DNA of 64,000 nucleotides from Pseudomaricurvus hydrocarbonicus (GTDB taxonomy: Bacteria > Pseudomonadota > Gammaproteobacteria > Pseudomonadales > Cellvibrionaceae), in NCBI RefSeq assembly GCF_011602365.1, contig NZ_JAAONZ010000006.1:1-64000 (forward strand), in the 5' to 3' direction. Made by a program: the position numbers and the translations under genes. The notes below the pieces were generated by a model that ran no database searches, had not been told where the DNA came from, and was given only the letters and a program-made list of their open reading frames with translations. Below are positions 56,759 to 64,000 of this stretch, one piece after another; positions within the stretch are counted from its first letter, which is position 1, and the number at the start of each line of letters is the position of its first letter.

Positions 56759-56792
56759 GCACAGGCTGGTGTCATCCGAATCCAGCCTGTGC
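56759..56792. terminator. Hairpin between enoyl-CoA hydratase and MFS genes
   Basis: GCACAGGCTGG and CCAGCCTGTGC form a perfect 11-bp stem with a 12-base loop. No T-run follows. It marks the end of the hydratase unit read leftward. Confidence 0.6.
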
Positions 56793-56862
56793 TTGTGCCT
56801 AAACAATACCTGTACTGTGCCTAAAGAATACCTGTGCTGTACCTAAAGAATGCCTGTGCAGC
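56786..56862. repeat. About 22-bp tandem repeat, three copies and a part
   Basis: Copies of CCTGTGCTGTGCCTAAAGAA start at 56786, 56809, 56831 and 56853 (partial). They lie between the hydratase stop and the hairpin and share its CCTGTGC end. Confidence 0.7.
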
Positions 56863-56908
56863 TATGACCTGATCCAAATTACCTGATCAACGTTAGCGGT
56901 CTGCCGAT

Positions 56909-57718
56909 TTACGGCTTTTTGCTGTTTGCCTTTTCCTGCATCGCCTTTACAGCATTCTTGTGATCTTCAGAGCGAATACTGACCGCCTCGTAGGCCAGAC
57001 CCGTTTCCAACAGGCTGTGGGTCACACGTTTCAGCTCCTGGTTGAGCAGGACTTTGGTCCAGCGCACCGCGTTGCGCGAATTTTTCTGCAAACGTGCGCA
57101 GTAGGCCGCCACACTGTCATCGAGCTGATCGGCCGCCACACAGTGGTTAATCAACCCGATGTCGGCAGCTTTGGTGGCGGTCAGCAGTTCACCGCTGAGC
57201 AGATACTCTTTGGCGCGACACAAACCGATCAATTGCGGCCAGATCACCGCGCCCCCGTCGCCGGCCACCAGACCAATAGCCACGTGCGGATCGCCGATTT
57301 TGGCAGTATCGGCGGCAAAGATCACATCGCAGAACAGGGCCAAAGTCGCCCCCAGCCCCACGGCGTGGCCGTTCATGCGGCAGATCAACGGTTTGTCCAG
57401 GTCCAACATAGAAAACACGATGCGCTTGGCCAGGCGAACCTCTTCGTCGAATAACTCAGGGTTGGTGGCGTTGCTGAGAATATGGTCCAGATCCCCACCG
57501 GCCGAGAAGGCACGGCCTGCGCCAGTAAACACCACAATGTCAGAGTCAGTATCCTTGGCGGCGAAGTAAAACACTTCCGCCAGCTCTTCATGCAGTCTTA
57601 AATTGACGGCATTCATCAATTCCGGGCGGTTCATGGTGATGGTCAGGACACGATCCTGACGTTCAAGTACCAGAGTTTCATAGTCTGGCAAGGTAGTCAT
57701 TGTTGTCATAGTGTGCAC
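56909..57718 (-). CDS. Enoyl-CoA hydratase/isomerase family protein
   Basis: The protein has 269 residues, a crotonase fold: RVLTITMNRPELMNAVNLRLHEEL, the oxyanion parts FTGAGRAFSAGGDLDHIL and MNGHAVGLGATLALFCDV, then AKIGDPHVAIGLVAGDGGAV and QLIGLCRAKEYLLSGELLTA. The Asp in VAGDGGA takes the place of a catalytic Glu, as in some members. It should hydrate or isomerise an acyl-CoA in fatty-acid, terpene or aromatic breakdown. It is a single leftward gene with its own terminator. Confidence 0.9.
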   Translation of the reverse strand: MHTMTTMTTLPDYETLVLERQDRVLTITMNRPELMNAVNLRLHEELAEVFYFAAKDTDSDIVVFTGAGRAFSAGGDLDHILSNATNPELFDEEVRLAKRIVFSMLDLDKPLICRMNGHAVGLGATLALFCDVIFAADTAKIGDPHVAIGLVAGDGGAVIWPQLIGLCRAKEYLLSGELLTATKAADIGLINHCVAADQLDDSVAAYCARLQKNSRNAVRWTKVLLNQELKRVTHSLLETGLAYEAVSIRSEDHKNAVKAMQEKANSKKP

Positions 57719-58105
57719 TTCTTAGGTCATTGTGTGGAGCCGTGCGGTTGCTTGTATTGTTACCTGCCGCAAACAGAATCGCAACCAGCTATTCATCAGT
57801 GTTGATTATACAGGCATGGGGCGGGCTTTTAACCCCTTTGTCCGGTCTGCCAGTCAGGCAGTCGGTCATAGATTCTGCGTCTATAGAGCATGGTCCCGTC
57901 AGAAAACGAAGTCAAAAAGGGCCACACGGCAGATCAAGTGTCCGCTGATCAGGCCATCTGCAGGGCTAAAGGAGTGACAGAGAGTCGGTGGAAGGCCTGT
58001 GTAAGAAGTGACATCTTGGGCAACATGCGACATGAGTGGCGATTGAGGTCTTTGTCGCTGTACTGTGCCAGCAATACCCATCTCACCACACCGGTGTCAG
58101 ACGGA
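57719..58105. other. Intergenic region, no gene seen
   Basis: This holds the promoter of the hydratase gene at its left end and the end of the RutR-like gene at the right. No repeats or hairpins were noted. Confidence 0.4.
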
Positions 58106-58753
58106 TTATTTCAGAACCCCATTGAGGATAAGACGAGTGACATCGTCGATCGCGTGCTGCTTTTGCGAGTCACTCAAGCGCTTGTTGCCATTCAGGGCCT
58201 TAATTTGATAATCGTAATCGGCGTAGTACTGAGTGGAAGACCAAATCATGTTCAGCAAACTTTGGGGCTGTACCGGGTAAATTTTACCCTGATCAATCCA
58301 GTGCTGGATTTTCTGGGTGACGGTTTCATCCCAGGTCACCAGCGCTTTTTTGATTTCCTTACCCAATACCGGCCCACCCTGAATGATTTCCATTGCCCAG
58401 ACTTTCGACCCTTTGGGCCTGGAAAATGAGTGTTCCATCTTGGCTTTGATGTATTGGCGGAAGACTTCTTCCGGGTCATCGGAGATATCAAAGATACTGG
58501 CGTCGTGCATCCAGGCATCGAGAATATCTTTCAGGACGACCGTATACAGGTCCTGCTTGGTTTTAAAGTAGTAGTGCACATTGGCTTTTGGCAGCCCAGC
58601 CCTATCGGCAATCTCCTGAGTCGATGTGCCATTAAAGCCTTTTTCTGCGAACAACGCCTCGGCAGCCGCGATGATTTGACGGGTATTGGCTGCACGAATA
58701 TCCGACTTTCTGTTTTTACTTTGGGGCTTATCACTTGGCATAGGGCGAGGCAT
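58106..58753 (-). CDS. RutR-like TetR family regulator
   Basis: The protein has 215 residues. The helix-turn-helix reads RQIIAAAEALFAEKGFNGTSTQEIADRAGLPKANVHYYFKTKQDLYTVVL. The C-terminal domain has RQYIKAKMEHSFSRPKGSKVWAMEIIQGGPVLGKEI and LLNMIWSSTQYYADYDYQI, close to Escherichia coli RutR, the uracil-binding regulator of pyrimidine use. It lies 87 bases from upp, read in the same direction, and RutR-type palindromes occur upstream of upp. The Tyr-Phe pair YYF of the HTH and the W-S-T-Q-Y-Y-A-D run support the call. The uracil ligand is inferred. Confidence 0.85.
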   Translation of the reverse strand: MPRPMPSDKPQSKNRKSDIRAANTRQIIAAAEALFAEKGFNGTSTQEIADRAGLPKANVHYYFKTKQDLYTVVLKDILDAWMHDASIFDISDDPEEVFRQYIKAKMEHSFSRPKGSKVWAMEIIQGGPVLGKEIKKALVTWDETVTQKIQHWIDQGKIYPVQPQSLLNMIWSSTQYYADYDYQIKALNGNKRLSDSQKQHAIDDVTRLILNGVLK

Positions 58754-58840
58754 CTTTCATGTGACGAAAATCTTTGAACGGTATTTTCGCACAGACGGTG
58801 CAGTCATGGCCATGTCTTGTCTGGTAAATTACCGACATTG

Positions 58841-59476
58841 CTAGCGTGAAGTTCCAAATATTCTGTCTCCGGCATCACCAATACCCGGTAAGATATAGCC
58901 CTTTTCATTCAGCCCAGATTCAATGGCAGCCGTGTAAACGGTCACGTCCGGGTGTACTTCGTGTAACGCCTGCAAACCCTCCGGGGCCGCCAGCAAACAA
59001 ATAAATCGTATATCCCTGGCCCCCTTACTTTTTATGTGACTGATAGCCGCTATCGCAGAATGACCCGTTGCCAGCATCGGATCGACCACCAGACTCAAGC
59101 GATCACTGAGCTGTTGCGGTCCTTTAAAAAAATATTCAACAGCTTCCAAGCTTTGAGGGTCCCGATAAATACCGATGTGACCAACCCTCGCCGACGGCAC
59201 CAATTCCAGCAAACCATTAAGCAAACCGTCTCCGGCCCGAAGAATCGAAAAGATACACAGCTTCTTTCCTGCCAGTGTCGGTGCGTTCATTTCTGCCAGC
59301 GGCGTTTCAATATTCTTAAGTGTCATGGGTAAATCACGCGTGGCTTCATAGCCCATCAACAAGCTGATTTCTTTTAGCAACGTTCGAAATTTTCCAGACG
59401 CCGTTGAACGGTCCCGCATAATGGTTAACTTGTGCTGTATCAGCGGATGCTTAATCTCAATTACATTTTTCGGCAT
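58841..59476 (-). CDS. upp: Uracil phosphoribosyltransferase
   Basis: The protein has 211 residues with a full UPRT pattern. It starts [20 protein letters not shown], has the [10 protein letters not shown] stretch, the PRPP loop [12 protein letters not shown] (residues 131-141) and ends [16 protein letters not shown] with the uracil-binding residues. It makes UMP from uracil and PRPP. It is divergent from cofG, with 250 bases between, and is followed by a RutR-like gene in the same direction. F420 chemistry begins from a ribityl-uracil, but a direct part of UPRT in it is not implied. Confidence 0.96.
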   Translation of the reverse strand: MPKNVIEIKHPLIQHKLTIMRDRSTASGKFRTLLKEISLLMGYEATRDLPMTLKNIETPLAEMNAPTLAGKKLCIFSILRAGDGLLNGLLELVPSARVGHIGIYRDPQSLEAVEYFFKGPQQLSDRLSLVVDPMLATGHSAIAAISHIKSKGARDIRFICLLAAPEGLQALHEVHPDVTVYTAAIESGLNEKGYILPGIGDAGDRIFGTSR

Positions 59477-59561
59477 TTTTTATCTTCTCTGTAATTCTCG
59501 TTAACTCAATGATTTATAAGTAATTTAAAATCTTTATTAGATTCCCATTAGAAACTTTTTC

Positions 59562-59576
59562 TGACCTCTTGGTCAA
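59562..59576. promoter_or_regulatory. Candidate RutR-type operator 1
   Basis: TGACCTCTTGGTCAA agrees with the RutR consensus TTGACCANNTGGTCAA in 12 of 14 defined bases when the preceding base is included (C for T at the left end; T for A in the seventh place). It lies 86 bases upstream of upp and 150 upstream of cofG. Confidence 0.6.
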
Positions 59577-59630
59577 TAAAATTAAATTTTATATTGCGTA
59601 AAAATTAAAATTAAAATAGCCTTTTATTTC

Positions 59631-59646
59631 CTGACCAACTAGACAG
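59631..59646. promoter_or_regulatory. Candidate RutR-type operator 2
   Basis: CTGACCAACTAGACAG is an imperfect dyad with 10 of 14 consensus bases of the RutR site and the left half TGACCA exact. It lies about 80 bases before cofG, in position to affect that promoter. Confidence 0.5.
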
Positions 59647-59654
59647 GTTTTATT

Positions 59655-59709
59655 TTGGTGCACAACCATAAAACTCGAACAATTTGTGTGTTTTTTTGGT
59701 GCACACCAA
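59655..59709. promoter_or_regulatory. Paired TTGGTGCAC repeats upstream of cofG
   Basis: TTTTGGTGCACA occurs twice, at about 59653 and 59694, as direct repeats 41 bases apart. The second is a dyad TTGGTG-CA-CACCAA at 59696-59709, four bases before the AAGGTGA ribosome site. The factor is unknown. Confidence 0.5.
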
Positions 59710-59726
59710 GACCAAGGTGATTACTG

Positions 59727-60845
59727 ATGTTAAATAACAAGCACTGGTACGACATGGAGTTTGCAGACTCAGAAGATCTGCATGCGCTCATACTCGAAGC
59801 AGGAAAAGTCAGAGACAGTTACTGGGGTGACACCGTCACTTATTCGAGAAAAGTGTTTGTTCCGCTAACCAATATGTGTCGGGATGAATGTGGATACTGC
59901 ACATTTGTGAAACACCCGGACAATCCTGCGGCTAACATTATGACGTTATCATCGGTGTCGGAGACTTTGCGCGCGGGAGACCAACTGGGTTGTAAGGAGG
60001 CACTGTTCAGCCTGGGAGAAAAGCCAGAATTACGGTATCCAAAAGCTGCAAACATGCTCAATGCTTTGGGGTATGTACGCATGCTCGACTACTTGCGCGA
60101 CATGTGTGAATTCACCTTGCGGGAAACCAACCTGATTCCACATGTGAATGCAGGAACCTTAACCGAAACAGAAATCAAACAATTAAAACCTGTCTCTGCC
60201 AGCATGGGAATGATGCTCGAAAGTTTGAGCATGCAGTTGATGCGCCGCGGTGGACCGCATTATCGCTGCCCGGATAAATCTCCAAAACTGCGGCTGCAAA
60301 CTCTCGAAAATGCCGGCAAACATCAGGTGCCGTTCACCACCGGCCTGCTCATTGGCATTGGTGAAACCTGGCAGGATCGAATTGATGCGCTGTTGGCCAT
60401 CAATGACATTCACCGTCAACACGGCCATATTCAGGAAGTGATCATTCAGAACTTTAAGGCCAAGCCCGGCACCGCCATGGCGAGCGTCATAGAACCTGAT
60501 ATTGACGAGATGCTGAAAACACTGGCCGTCGCCAGACTGCTACTGGACCCGTCGATCAGTCTTCAGGCACCCCCCAATTTACAGCAGCATCACAGCGATT
60601 ACCTGGCGGCAGGCATCAATGACTGGGGCGGAATTTCACCACTGACTCAAGACTTCATCAATCCGGAATGTGCCTGGCCCAACATTGACACACTGGCGGA
60701 GAGCTGTACCGCCAAGGGTTTTCAGTTACGCGAAAGACTCACCGTTTACCCGGACTATCTCACCTCTGAGTATGTTGATGCTTCCATCATTAACCGGCTT
60801 ATTGCCAGCGCTGATGTCAGCGGCCTGGTTACCACTTTCAGCTAA
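59727..60845 (+). CDS. cofG: 7,8-didemethyl-8-hydroxy-5-deazariboflavin synthase subunit CofG
   Basis: The protein has 372 residues, a radical SAM enzyme with the cluster motif C51-x3-C55-x2-C58 in FVPLTNMCRDECGYCTF. GEKPELRYP, NVNAGTL-like HVNAGTLTETEIKQL, and QNFKAKPGTAM follow, then the typical CofG end NDWGGISPLTQDFINPECAWPNID. With CofH it forms the FO chromophore of coenzyme F420 from tyrosine and a ribityl-uracil. AAGGTGA is well placed before the ATG. It is the first gene of five in one direction, ten bases before cofH. The length is normal for stand-alone CofG. Confidence 0.96.
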   Translation: MLNNKHWYDMEFADSEDLHALILEAGKVRDSYWGDTVTYSRKVFVPLTNMCRDECGYCTFVKHPDNPAANIMTLSSVSETLRAGDQLGCKEALFSLGEKPELRYPKAANMLNALGYVRMLDYLRDMCEFTLRETNLIPHVNAGTLTETEIKQLKPVSASMGMMLESLSMQLMRRGGPHYRCPDKSPKLRLQTLENAGKHQVPFTTGLLIGIGETWQDRIDALLAINDIHRQHGHIQEVIIQNFKAKPGTAMASVIEPDIDEMLKTLAVARLLLDPSISLQAPPNLQQHHSDYLAAGINDWGGISPLTQDFINPECAWPNIDTLAESCTAKGFQLRERLTVYPDYLTSEYVDASIINRLIASADVSGLVTTFS

Positions 60846-60854
60846 GGGCTCAAT

Positions 60855-62057
60855 ATGATTATTAACCTATCCAACATAGCGACGCCTATTGCCAAAATTC
60901 TCGATTCGGTCCTCTGCGGCAGCGAGTTGACCGAACAAGATGCGACAGCACTGCTGCAGTGTGATGGCAAAGAGCTCAAAGCGGTCATGGATGTGGCCCA
61001 TTCCCTGCGTCTGAAAACCAATGGCAAGACCACCAGTTACGTGGTCACACGCAACATAAACTTTACCAACGTTTGTTACATGGCCTGCCGGTTTTGCAAT
61101 TACGGTAAAGCCAAAGACGATGCCTCGGCAGAATTGTTATCGCTTAATGAAATAGTCGCACGCGCCTCGCAAGCCCATCAACGTGGCGCTACCGAGGTTT
61201 GCATTCAAGGTGGTCTGCACCCGGACATTTCGCCGTATTTCTACCGGGATATCGTCCAGGCGATTAAGAACGAACTGCCCGAGTTGCACATTCACGCTTT
61301 CTCCCCCTTTGAAATTTACTATGGCGCTCGTAAAAGCCGCACCAGCTATGTTGATTTTCTGGCGGATCTGAAACAGGCCGGCCTGGGGTCGGTTCCAGGG
61401 ACTGCGGCAGAAATCCTGGATACCCAGGTGCGTCAACGCTTAACCAAAAACAAGCTGTCTACACAGGCCTGGTTAGAAATCATTGAAGCCGCTCACCAGG
61501 TCGGTCTCGCGTCCACCGCCACCATGATGTACGGCCATGTGGACTCAGCACACCACTGGGCTGATCATATGGTGCGAATTCGCGAATTGCAGAAGCGCAC
61601 CGGCGGTTTCACCGAATTTGTACCGCTGGGATTCATACACTACGACTCACCGCTCTACCTTGAGAGCACTGACGTGCGCCCCGGCCCTACGCGTCGTGAG
61701 CACATGGCCATACACGCCGTGGCGCGCATTCTGTTTCATGGCCACATCGATAACATTCAGGCGTCCTGGGTCAAGCTGGGGCCTCAATTGGCGATGGAAT
61801 CTCAAGCTTATGGGGTCAATGATCTCGGCGGAACCTTGATGAATGAAAGCATTTCCCGTGCAGCCGGAGCACTTTACGGTCAGGAAGTGACCGCCGATGA
61901 AATGCAAAAGATGATTCGCTCTGCCGGGTATTTACCACGCCAGAGAACCACCCTGTATGGTGATGCCGCCAGCATAAATGAGGCCTGCCCGGATAAACCG
62001 TTAGAACAACGAAGTCCCTGGCAGCAACAACAGATCCCCGTGTGGGAGGTGGCCTGA
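60855..62057 (+). CDS. cofH: 5-amino-6-(D-ribitylamino)uracil-L-tyrosine 4-hydroxyphenyl transferase CofH
   Basis: The protein has 400 residues, a second radical SAM enzyme with C74-x3-C78-x2-C81 in NINFTNVCYMACRFCNYGK. Signature parts follow: EVCIQGGLHPD, HAFSPFEIYYGAR, GLGSVPGTAAEILD, STATMMYGHVDSAHHW, PLGFIHYDSPLYL, NDLGGTLMNESISRAAG. It transfers the 4-hydroxybenzyl group of tyrosine to the pyrimidine for CofG. Its TGA overlaps the cofD ATG (ATGA), so translation is coupled. GGGAGGTGG at its end is the cofD ribosome site. Confidence 0.96.
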   Translation: MIINLSNIATPIAKILDSVLCGSELTEQDATALLQCDGKELKAVMDVAHSLRLKTNGKTTSYVVTRNINFTNVCYMACRFCNYGKAKDDASAELLSLNEIVARASQAHQRGATEVCIQGGLHPDISPYFYRDIVQAIKNELPELHIHAFSPFEIYYGARKSRTSYVDFLADLKQAGLGSVPGTAAEILDTQVRQRLTKNKLSTQAWLEIIEAAHQVGLASTATMMYGHVDSAHHWADHMVRIRELQKRTGGFTEFVPLGFIHYDSPLYLESTDVRPGPTRREHMAIHAVARILFHGHIDNIQASWVKLGPQLAMESQAYGVNDLGGTLMNESISRAAGALYGQEVTADEMQKMIRSAGYLPRQRTTLYGDAASINEACPDKPLEQRSPWQQQQIPVWEVA

Positions 62058-63034
62058 TGTCCTCCCTGACAGGATCGATTACGTTGTTAACGGGCGGCGC
62101 CGGCGGTGCAAAGTTGGCCGAAGGGTTAACACTTCTGTTACCGCCGGAGCAGTTAACGATTGTGCCCAACATTGGCGATGATGACCGCTTCCATGGCCTT
62201 TGGGTCTCACCGGATGTCGACACCTTGCTCTATACGCTGGCCAACGACATTGATCGCGAACAGGGTTGGGGCTTGAGAGCAGACAGCTATCACCTGCTGG
62301 CGCGCCTGGCCGAACTGGGACAGCCCACCTGGATGCAACTCGGCGATAGAGATATAGCCACTCACCTGATAAGAACCATGCTGCTGGCTCAGGGCCAGGA
62401 TGCGCAACAAGTAACCACCTATCTGGCGCGTCAACTGGGTATTGATGCCAACATTGTGTTACCCAGTCGGGCCACCGTCCAAACCCGTGTGCACACAGCG
62501 TTGGGGGAGCTGTCGATGGAGTCCTACTTTGTACAGCACGGCGCCAAACCCGCGGTGCAAAAAGTCGAATTTGTGGGTGAGGGGCTATCGCAGCCTAACA
62601 GCGCCTGCCTGGAGGCCATCGACAACTCACAGCTTATTCTGATTGCCCCCAGTAATCCGCTGCTCAGTATTGCCCCGACACTACAGGTAACAGGCATTCG
62701 TCAATCACTGCTCAACAGCTCAGCTGCCAGAGTCGCGGTGTCGCCCATTATCGGCGGAAAAACGGTAAAAGGACCCGCCTGTGAAGTGATGGCCGCCTGT
62801 GGTTACTCACCCACAGTAACAGGCGTCGCCGAGTTTTATCACGGTTTAATCGACGCACTGGTTATTGATCATGCCGATGCCGCCCAGGTACGAGACATAG
62901 AACGCATGGGTATCAAAGTCCTGCTCACCGACACACTCATGCCCACGGTAGCCAGCCGCATCAACCTGGCTGAAAAAATACTGTCGTATGTTGACGTCAC
63001 CTTTGTGCAGCACAAGCGGCGGGTGGTGGCATGA
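62057..63034 (+). CDS. cofD: 2-phospho-L-lactate transferase CofD
   Basis: The protein has 325 residues from the ATG at 62057. The family start ITLLTGGAGGAKLAEGL is present with GDDDRFHGLWVSPDVDTLLY, then WMQLGDRDIATHLIR, LPSRATVQTRVHT, LIAPSNPLLSIAP and SPIIGGKTVKGPACEVM. CofD joins the phosphate-bearing three-carbon unit to FO. The GGGAGGTGG site eight bases before the ATG decides this start over an in-frame GTG at 62042. It overlaps cofH and cofC by a few bases on each side. Confidence 0.95.
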   Translation: MSSLTGSITLLTGGAGGAKLAEGLTLLLPPEQLTIVPNIGDDDRFHGLWVSPDVDTLLYTLANDIDREQGWGLRADSYHLLARLAELGQPTWMQLGDRDIATHLIRTMLLAQGQDAQQVTTYLARQLGIDANIVLPSRATVQTRVHTALGELSMESYFVQHGAKPAVQKVEFVGEGLSQPNSACLEAIDNSQLILIAPSNPLLSIAPTLQVTGIRQSLLNSSAARVAVSPIIGGKTVKGPACEVMAACGYSPTVTGVAEFYHGLIDALVIDHADAAQVRDIERMGIKVLLTDTLMPTVASRINLAEKILSYVDVTFVQHKRRVVA

Positions 63035-63648
63035 TGCCTCGAATCAATATTGTGATTCCCGTTAAAAGCTTTCAACTGGCCAAGTCCAGACTCAGTCCTG
63101 TGCTCACGTCGCTGTCGAGACAGCGGTTAATGCAGAATCTGTTTCTTAACAACCTGTTGTTTTTACAAAAGCATTTCCCGCTTTGCCACCTGTTGGTGGT
63201 GACGCCGGACAAGGTTGCCGCGCAATGGTCACGTGAACGTGACGTAACCGTGTTGCTGGAAGACCAGTGTGACGGCTTAAACGCTGCGATTGAAAAAGCG
63301 ACTCGCTGGAGTGTGGAGAGAAACTTCGATACTCAAGTGGTGTTTTTTGCCGATATCGCCCGGCCACAACCGTGCGATCTAAACCAGTTACTTTCACGGG
63401 CTGGCCCATCCAATTGTCTGCTCGCAGTGCCTGCCATGGACGGGGGCACCAATGTGTTGTTGTCGACACCGCCGTCAATCACCCCCGCGATCTTTGGGGA
63501 AAACTCTTACCGGCGCCTGCAAGTTCATGCCGAAAAACACCACATTGAGTTCAATGGCTTGAACCTGCCAAGCCTGGCTCTAGACGTCGACCGTCCATCC
63601 GATTTATCGGTGGTCCGTGCAGATCAGGTGTGGGAGGTGGCCTCGTGA
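63031..63648 (+). CDS. cofC: 2-phospho-L-lactate (or analogue) guanylyltransferase CofC
   Basis: The protein has 205 residues. The nucleotidyltransferase start IVIPVKSFQLAKSRLSPVL is typical, as are CDGLNAAIEKA, MDGGTNVLLSTPPS, IFGENSYRRLQVHA and the end SLALDVDRPSDLSVV. It activates phosphoenolpyruvate, phospholactate or phosphoglycerate with GTP for CofD. The usual DLP motif of the catalytic Asp reads FFADIARPQPCDL here, so the metal-binding loop differs. Two ATGs in a row (63031, 63034) follow the cofD TGA overlap. The length is normal to short. Confidence 0.92.
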   Translation: MMPRINIVIPVKSFQLAKSRLSPVLTSLSRQRLMQNLFLNNLLFLQKHFPLCHLLVVTPDKVAAQWSRERDVTVLLEDQCDGLNAAIEKATRWSVERNFDTQVVFFADIARPQPCDLNQLLSRAGPSNCLLAVPAMDGGTNVLLSTPPSITPAIFGENSYRRLQVHAEKHHIEFNGLNLPSLALDVDRPSDLSVVRADQVWEVAS

Positions 63649-64000
63649 TGCCGACCGCCAAGATGACCGCACTTGCAGAGATACCGGAAATACAGTCAGG
63701 GGACTGCCTGGGTGACATCATTGCTACCGCCCTGTGTGCCAATAATTTTACCTTAACGCCATCGACGATTTTGGTCATCGCGCAAAAGATTATTTCCAAG
63801 GCGGAAGGCCGAAGCGTAAAACTGACCGACATCAAAGCCAGTCATCAGGCTGAAGAACTGGCCGAAAAAACCGCCAAGGATCCGCGTAAAGTGGAAATGA
63901 TTCTTCGGGAAAGCGACGCCATTGTGCGCGTTCGTGAAGCCGACGCTAACGGCCGAGGCAGCGTGATCATCACTCGAACGCACGCCGGTTTTGTGTGTGC
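63648..64000 (+). CDS. cofE: Coenzyme F420:L-glutamate ligase CofE, N-terminal part
   Basis: 117 codons are seen before the window ends. The CofE pattern is clear: MTALAEIPEIQSGDCLGDII, ILVIAQKIISKAEGRSVKL, KDPRKVEMILRES and ITRTHAGFVCA. It adds glutamates to F420-0 using GTP. The ATG at 63648 overlaps the cofC TGA (TGATG; GTG at 63645 is also possible), and GGGAGG lies before it. The rest of the gene lies outside, so I cannot tell whether it is a fusion with an FbiB-like domain. Confidence 0.93.
   Translation, partial: MPTAKMTALAEIPEIQSGDCLGDIIATALCANNFTLTPSTILVIAQKIISKAEGRSVKLTDIKASHQAEELAEKTAKDPRKVEMILRESDAIVRVREADANGRGSVIITRTHAGFVC

Overview
The window looks like chromosomal DNA of a free-living, probably marine gammaproteobacterium. 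The basis is gene content: a TonB receptor paired with a TPR-sulfotransferase, a PEP-CTERM protein, an AsmA protein, Pseudomonas-like AruH/AruI and EutBC, a YjdM protein, and a relic of a REP-associated transposase. I cannot name a genus from sequence alone. No tRNA, rRNA, CRISPR array, prophage or complete insertion sequence was seen.

Layout. 1-3.1 kb: a decaying DUF1592/DUF1588 outer-membrane-type locus and secreted proteins. 3.6-10.3 kb: flavin monooxygenase, PEP-CTERM protein, zinc-ribbon YjdM, AsmA, and an MFS gene interrupted by a stop. 11.1-24.2 kb: a catabolic block read from a LysR/TonB-receptor divergent promoter (TPR-sulfotransferase, TIM-barrel isomerase, AruI-like decarboxylase, 2-hydroxyacid dehydrogenase, YjiH transporter, Rieske oxygenase), facing an AruH-like aminotransferase across a strong bidirectional terminator. 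24.4-32.7 kb: LuxR regulator, ethanolamine ammonia-lyase EutBC, SYLF protein, a second AruH-like aminotransferase, a secreted cyclase and a permease. 32.9-36.8 kb: a deacetylase-family gene and a Pat-type acetyltransferase, divergent, with a roughly 20-bp tandem repeat array between them. 36.8-47.9 kb: mixed single genes, including a Rho paralogue lacking the RNA-binding N-terminus, flanked by dispersed repeats, and a TetR/homocysteine methyltransferase pair with two matching palindromes. 48-51.4 kb: AT-richer accessory DNA with a transposase relic, an integron attC site after a DinB gene, a VOC gene and a broken methyltransferase. 51.5-57.7 kb: HAD phosphatase, a doubly frameshifted molybdopterin oxidoreductase, EthD-like protein, MFS and enoyl-CoA hydratase. 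58.1-64 kb: a RutR-like regulator and uracil phosphoribosyltransferase, divergent from a compact cofG-cofH-cofD-cofC-cofE operon for coenzyme F420, cut by the right edge.

The strongest candidate for a little-described system is the right end. An F420 operon in a gammaproteobacterium shares its promoter region with upp, and that region holds palindromes resembling the RutR operator, close to a RutR-family gene. This suggests pyrimidine-responsive control of deazaflavin synthesis. Secondary candidates are the AruHI-Rieske-YjiH-TonB cluster, which has the makings of a pathway for a methylated or quaternary guanidino or amino acid, and the acetyltransferase/deacetylase pair with its promoter repeat array.

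Four genes are broken by in-frame stops or frameshifts (DUF1592, MFS, methyltransferase, molybdopterin oxidoreductase). From sequence alone I cannot tell true pseudogenes from assembly errors, although one lesion lies in a seven-base homopolymer.
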